A stretch of 64,000 nucleotides of DNA. Source: an uncultured Bacteroidia bacterium. GTDB taxonomy: Bacteria > Bacteroidota > Bacteroidia > Bacteroidales > F082. Shown in pieces: positions 60,630 through 64,000 of the stretch (its first letter is position 1; the number at the start of each line of letters is the position of its first letter). The stretch is taken from the NCBI GenBank assembly GCA_902774295.1, contig CACYHP010000001.1, forward strand, positions 744,001 through 808,000, written 5' to 3'. The translations under genes and the position numbers were made by a program. The notes below the pieces were generated by a model, which made no database searches, was not told the DNA's origin, and saw only the letters and a list, made by a program, of their open reading frames with translations.

Positions 60630-61363
60630 AACTCCTTCTTTCTTAATTCGAAGTTAGAGCCGAGATAATGGCTGCGCACGATTGGGTCGCTTGCGAGCTC
60701 TTCCGGTGTGCCTGCCTTAAGCAATTGGCCTTCAAACACCAAGTAAGCTCTGTCGGTGATTGACAGTGTCTCATTGGCGTTGTGGTCGGTGATGAGCACC
60801 CCGATGTTTTTCGTTTTGAGTTTTGCCACTACTTTCTGGATGTCTTCCACGGCTATCGGGTCGACGCCGGCGAAAGGCTCGTCGAGGAGGATGAACTTAG
60901 GGTCGATGGCGAGTGCGCGTGCTATCTCGCAGCGACGGCGTTCACCGCCAGAGAGTTGGATGCCCTTGCTCTTGCGGATGTGCTGCAGACCGAACTCGTC
61001 GAGCAGCGACTCGAGTTTCTCGGCGCGTTGCTGCTTCGTCATGTCTTTTTTGAACTGCATCACAGAGTAGATGTTGTCTTCAACCGACATCTGACGGAAC
61101 ACAGAGGCTTCCTGGGCGAGGTAGCCGATGCCTAACTGTGCGCGTTTGTACATCGGATATTTCGTAATCTCTACATTATCAAGGAAGACATGACCCGAGA
61201 ACGGTTTGATAAGTCCCACAATCATATAGAAAGTGGTGGTTTTGCCGGCGCCGTTAGGACCCAAGAGTCCCACGATCTCGCCTTGGTTCACCTCGATGCT
61301 CACGCCCCTCACAACGGTGCGTTGCTTGTATTTCTTGACTAAAGTATCGGTTCTGAGTAACAT
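60626..61363 (-). CDS. lptB: LPS export ABC transporter ATP-binding protein
   Basis: 245 aa ABC ATPase powering LPS extraction by LptFG. Walker [10 protein letters not shown] (35-43), Q-loop [10 protein letters not shown], signature [16 protein letters not shown], Walker [14 protein letters not shown] and the H-loop in [10 protein letters not shown], all as in LptB. The start overlaps the kdsD stop (TAATG). Confidence 0.95.
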   Translation of the reverse strand: MLLRTDTLVKKYKQRTVVRGVSIEVNQGEIVGLLGPNGAGKTTTFYMIVGLIKPFSGHVFLDNVEITKYPMYKRAQLGIGYLAQEASVFRQMSVEDNIYSVMQFKKDMTKQQRAEKLESLLDEFGLQHIRKSKGIQLSGGERRRCEIARALAIDPKFILLDEPFAGVDPIAVEDIQKVVAKLKTKNIGVLITDHNANETLSITDRAYLVFEGQLLKAGTPEELASDPIVRSHYLGSNFELRKKEF

Positions 61364-62319
61364 TATATAATTCCTTCCTTGATAATATCGTGAATATGAA
61401 TCATGCCGATGTATTTGCCGTTTTCCATGACAGGAAGCACTGATATCTCCTTGCTTTGCATGACGTTGAGAGCGTCGGCAACATGTGCCGATTTCTCTAT
61501 TGTCGTCGGGTTTTTCGTCATAATCTCGTTGACTTTCACCGCCTCGATGTTAGGATGTTTCATCAGCATTCGACGCAGGTCGCCGTCTGTGACGATGCCG
61601 ACGAGTTTGCCGTTTTCTATAACGGCGGCGGCGCCGAGCATCTTTTCGGATATCTCAATGATAGCCTGTGTCATGATGTCGTTCGGCTTCACCTGTGGCA
61701 CTCCGTTTTTGATGCAGACATCGCCTACTGTGAGATAGAGACGTTTGCCGAGAGCACCGCCCGGATGGAACTTGGCGAAGTCTTCTGCAGTAAATCCGCG
61801 CATCTTCAGCAACGCGACAGCCATAGCGTCACCCATCACGAGTTGAGCGGTGGTGGAGCTCGTCGGGGCTAAGTTATTCGGACATGCCTCGCGCGGCACC
61901 GTTGTATCCAACACATAATCAGCTTGATTTGCAAGATATGACCTGAGATTGCCTACAATGGCAACGAGTTTGTTCTTTCTTATTTTGATTAAAGGTATCA
62001 GCACTTTGATTTCCGGTGTCTCGCCGCTTTTTGAGACGATAATCACCACGTCATCGTCGCGTATGATGCCAAGGTCGCCGTGGATGGCGTCGGCAGCATG
62101 CATAAAGACGGCAGTGGTGCCGGTAGAATTCAACGTGGCGACGATTTTTTGCGCTATATTTGCACTTTTTCCGATGCCGGAAACAATAACATTTCCTTTC
62201 GAATGGTAGATCAAATCGACCACTTTTTCGAAATCATCGGTAAGAAGATCTTTTAATCCTAATATCGAATTTGCTTCATTATCAATGACTTGCAGTGCAA
62301 TATCGCGTAAATTTTCCAT
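61363..62319 (-). CDS. kdsD: arabinose-5-phosphate isomerase (SIS + two CBS domains)
   Basis: 318 aa of the KpsF/GutQ/KdsD type: SIS sugar-isomerase domain (about 30-180, [13 protein letters not shown] and [10 protein letters not shown]) and a CBS pair (about 200-318, [29 protein letters not shown]). Isomerises ribulose-5-phosphate to arabinose-5-phosphate, the first step to Kdo. Co-transcribed with lptB. A minus-strand -7 TATCTTTG lies at 62398-62391. Confidence 0.94.
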   Translation of the reverse strand: MENLRDIALQVIDNEANSILGLKDLLTDDFEKVVDLIYHSKGNVIVSGIGKSANIAQKIVATLNSTGTTAVFMHAADAIHGDLGIIRDDDVVIIVSKSGETPEIKVLIPLIKIRKNKLVAIVGNLRSYLANQADYVLDTTVPREACPNNLAPTSSTTAQLVMGDAMAVALLKMRGFTAEDFAKFHPGGALGKRLYLTVGDVCIKNGVPQVKPNDIMTQAIIEISEKMLGAAAVIENGKLVGIVTDGDLRRMLMKHPNIEAVKVNEIMTKNPTTIEKSAHVADALNVMQSKEISVLPVMENGKYIGMIHIHDIIKEGII

Positions 62320-62344
62320 TTGTTAAAAAATTTTAAAAATTTTC

Positions 62345-62398
62345 TTGCTTTATTAAAATTAAAAGTTATAACTTTGTAAAAATAACGATGCAAAGATA
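62345..62398. promoter_or_regulatory. face-to-face promoters of recQ and kdsD
   Basis: Rightward: TTG at 62345-62347, 21 bp, TAACTTTG at 62369-62376 for recQ. Leftward: TATCTTTG at 62398-62391 for kdsD, without a clear -33. Predicted start points for both are near 62383, so each RNA polymerase would have to cross the other promoter. Confidence 0.6.
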
Positions 62399-62423
62399 AC
62401 GATTATTTTTAAATGCTTAAACT

Positions 62424-64000
62424 ATGGCAAAAATTGATGAAAAAAGTTTACATGATTTACTGAAAAATGTCTTCGGATTCGACCAGTTTAAAGGTAATCA
62501 GAAGGCTATCATTAAGAGCATTCTCGCAGGAAACAACACGTTTGTGCTGATGCCGACGGGTGGCGGTAAATCATTGTGCTACCAGTTGCCTGCCTTGATG
62601 AGCGAGGGCACGACAATAGTGGTTTCACCTCTTATTGCCTTGATGAAGAATCAAGTGGATATGATTCGTAACTTTGGCGCCGACACCGGCATCGCGCATG
62701 TGATGAACTCGTCGCTGTCGAAGGCAGAGCTCATGCAGGTGCGTGAGGACCTCGTCAACAAGAAGACGAAGCTTCTTTATGTGGCTCCGGAATCGTTGAC
62801 GAAAGAGGAGACGCTGGAGTTTTTGCGTGGTTTGGACATCGCTTTCTTTGCTATCGATGAGGCACACTGTATCTCAGAATGGGGCCATGACTTCCGTCCG
62901 GAATACCGCCGTCTGCGCCCAATCATCAACGCCATCAACCCGAAGCTGCCGATAATAGCTCTGACAGCTACGGCGACAGTGAAAGTGCAGCAGGACATCA
63001 TGAAGAACCTCGAGATTCAAGATGCCAAGATATTCAAATCGTCGTTCGACCGTCCGAATCTTTATTATGAAGTACGTCCGAAGACAAAAGACGTAGTAAA
63101 AGATATCATAAAATATATTAAATCGAATCCTGGCAAATCAGGAATCGTTTACACTTTGAGCCGTAAAAAGGTGGAGGAACTCGCTGAGACTCTGCAGGTT
63201 AACGGCATTAAGGCGTTGCCGTACCACGCTGGTTTGGACAGCCAGACACGTAAGGAAAATCAGGATAAATTCCTGATGGAAGAGGTTGACGTCATCGTGG
63301 CTACCATCGCATTCGGTATGGGTATCGACAAGCCGGATATCCGTTTCGTTATCCACCACGACATGCCAAAGAGCCTTGAAGGCTATTATCAGGAAACAGG
63401 TCGTGCCGGTCGTGACGGCGGCGAAGGCAACTGCATCGCTTTCTACGACTACGAAGATATCCACAAACTTGAAAAATTCAATAAAGGCAAGAATGTCGCA
63501 GAACAAGAAATCGCTCGCGAACTTCTGAACGAGACCGTGACGTACGCCGAGTCGCCGGTATGCCGTCATAAGCTGCTGCTGCACTATTTCGGTGAAGAAT
63601 ACGAAAAGGAAAACTGCGGCGCTTGCGACAACTGCCTCAACCCGAAAGTGCGCTTCGACGGTCAGGAGGATATCAAACTCGTCATCGAAGCGGTGCTTGC
63701 GACAAAACAGCTGTTCAAGACAAAACATATCTCTGAACTCCTTGCCGGAAAAGAGACTGGCGACATCAAGACGGCAAAACACGATACCAACGAGTATTTC
63801 GGTGCAGGCGATGACCATGATGAGAAATATTGGACTTCGATAATTCGTCAAGCACTTGTAAATAAATTACTTACAAAAGATATTGACAACTACGGCATCT
63901 TGAAAGTGCCGAAAGAAGGCAAGGACTTCATCAAGAAGCCTTACACCGTGATGGTGGCTATGGACCATGATTACGACAAGGGCGACGATGACGAATTCGA
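62424..64000 (+). CDS. recQ: ATP-dependent DNA helicase RecQ (3' end outside window)
   Basis: 525 codons are in the window and the frame stays open at the edge. Superfamily 2 helicase that unwinds 3'-5' in recombination and repair. Walker A MPTGGGKS (43-50), DEAH box (145-148), TATA motif III, YHAGLD, FGMGIDKPDIRFVIHHDMPKS and QETGRAGRDG (motif VI), then the zinc-binding RecQ-Ct cysteines (CRHKLLLHYF, CGACDNC). The winged-helix and any HRDC domain begin at the right edge. Confidence 0.95.
   Translation, partial: MAKIDEKSLHDLLKNVFGFDQFKGNQKAIIKSILAGNNTFVLMPTGGGKSLCYQLPALMSEGTTIVVSPLIALMKNQVDMIRNFGADTGIAHVMNSSLSKAELMQVREDLVNKKTKLLYVAPESLTKEETLEFLRGLDIAFFAIDEAHCISEWGHDFRPEYRRLRPIINAINPKLPIIALTATATVKVQQDIMKNLEIQDAKIFKSSFDRPNLYYEVRPKTKDVVKDIIKYIKSNPGKSGIVYTLSRKKVEELAETLQVNGIKALPYHAGLDSQTRKENQDKFLMEEVDVIVATIAFGMGIDKPDIRFVIHHDMPKSLEGYYQETGRAGRDGGEGNCIAFYDYEDIHKLEKFNKGKNVAEQEIARELLNETVTYAESPVCRHKLLLHYFGEEYEKENCGACDNCLNPKVRFDGQEDIKLVIEAVLATKQLFKTKHISELLAGKETGDIKTAKHDTNEYFGAGDDHDEKYWTSIIRQALVNKLLTKDIDNYGILKVPKEGKDFIKKPYTVMVAMDHDYDKGDDDEF

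Overview
The window reads as a chromosomal segment of a Bacteroidetes bacterium, most likely order Bacteroidales. Evidence: promoters fit the Bacteroidetes pattern TTTG / 19-22 bp / TAnnTTTG; a MurF-alanine racemase fusion is present; a gingipain-like C25 protease ends in a type IX secretion (Por) sorting domain; and DUF5689, DUF6029 and Omp28 proteins occur with many MKK...SC lipoprotein signals. There is no rRNA, CRISPR array, prophage or transposase. One tRNA gene (initiator tRNA-Met) is present. Both terminal genes (a CPBP protease at the left, recQ at the right) run off the window.

Layout. 1-4875: CPBP protease, malQ, adk, hpt (leftward), then purE and a rhomboid protease (rightward). 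4872-7888: GH27 alpha-galactosidase, a lipoprotein and an orphan kinase-like protein. 7979-15397: leftward run of a ComEA-like HhH protein, Na+ symporter, upp, acetyltransferase-like protein, deacetylase-like protein and GH3 glucosidase. 15516-18899: secreted C25 protease. 18995-25829: pssA, an AraC regulator and a divergent TolC/HlyD/ABC-2/ABC-2 export operon. 26010-29284: RND exporter plus polyprenyl synthase. 29425-33919: queA, S4 protein, der, era. 34002-38451: tRNA-fMet, Omp28, DUF6029 barrel, TlpA thioredoxin, manA. 38518-46411: M20 peptidase, LOG protein, P-loop/dCMP deaminase fusion, pdxA, murF-alr, secreted EEP nuclease. 46546-55104: one long rightward operon-like run (TonB receptor, two DUF5689 lipoproteins, dolichol-phosphate mannose synthase-like GT2, dihydroorotase, MORN lipoprotein, tadA). 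55101-64000: leucyl aminopeptidase, waaA, an outer-membrane protein, lipoprotein, M16 protease, lptB, kdsD and recQ; kdsD, waaA and lptB together serve Kdo/LPS synthesis and export.

The most unusual material is between genes. At least ten copies or remnants of an 88-122 bp palindromic element (arms GTCATTTCGA...) are present. Intergenic full copies begin within about 12 bp of a stop codon, one copy is read through in frame inside malQ, another inside the HhH protein gene, and a half copy supplies the last codons and stop of the M20 gene. A second family of about 110-150 bp sits, always in the same orientation, 10-31 nt before the start codons of three unrelated genes, and is triplicated before one of them. 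A third class is made of degenerate 7-8 bp tandem arrays that begin at stop codons and carry TAA/TAG in several frames.

The best candidates for undescribed biology are: the leader-repeat family; the in-frame palindromes; the P-loop kinase-dCMP deaminase fusion (architecture reminiscent of AvcD antiphage deaminases, but possibly housekeeping); a putative extracellular nucleic-acid capture locus (secreted EEP nuclease, TonB receptor, DUF5689 lipoproteins); and a direct-repeat operator candidate between the AraC gene and its export operon. All assignments come from reading motifs by eye; no database search was run.
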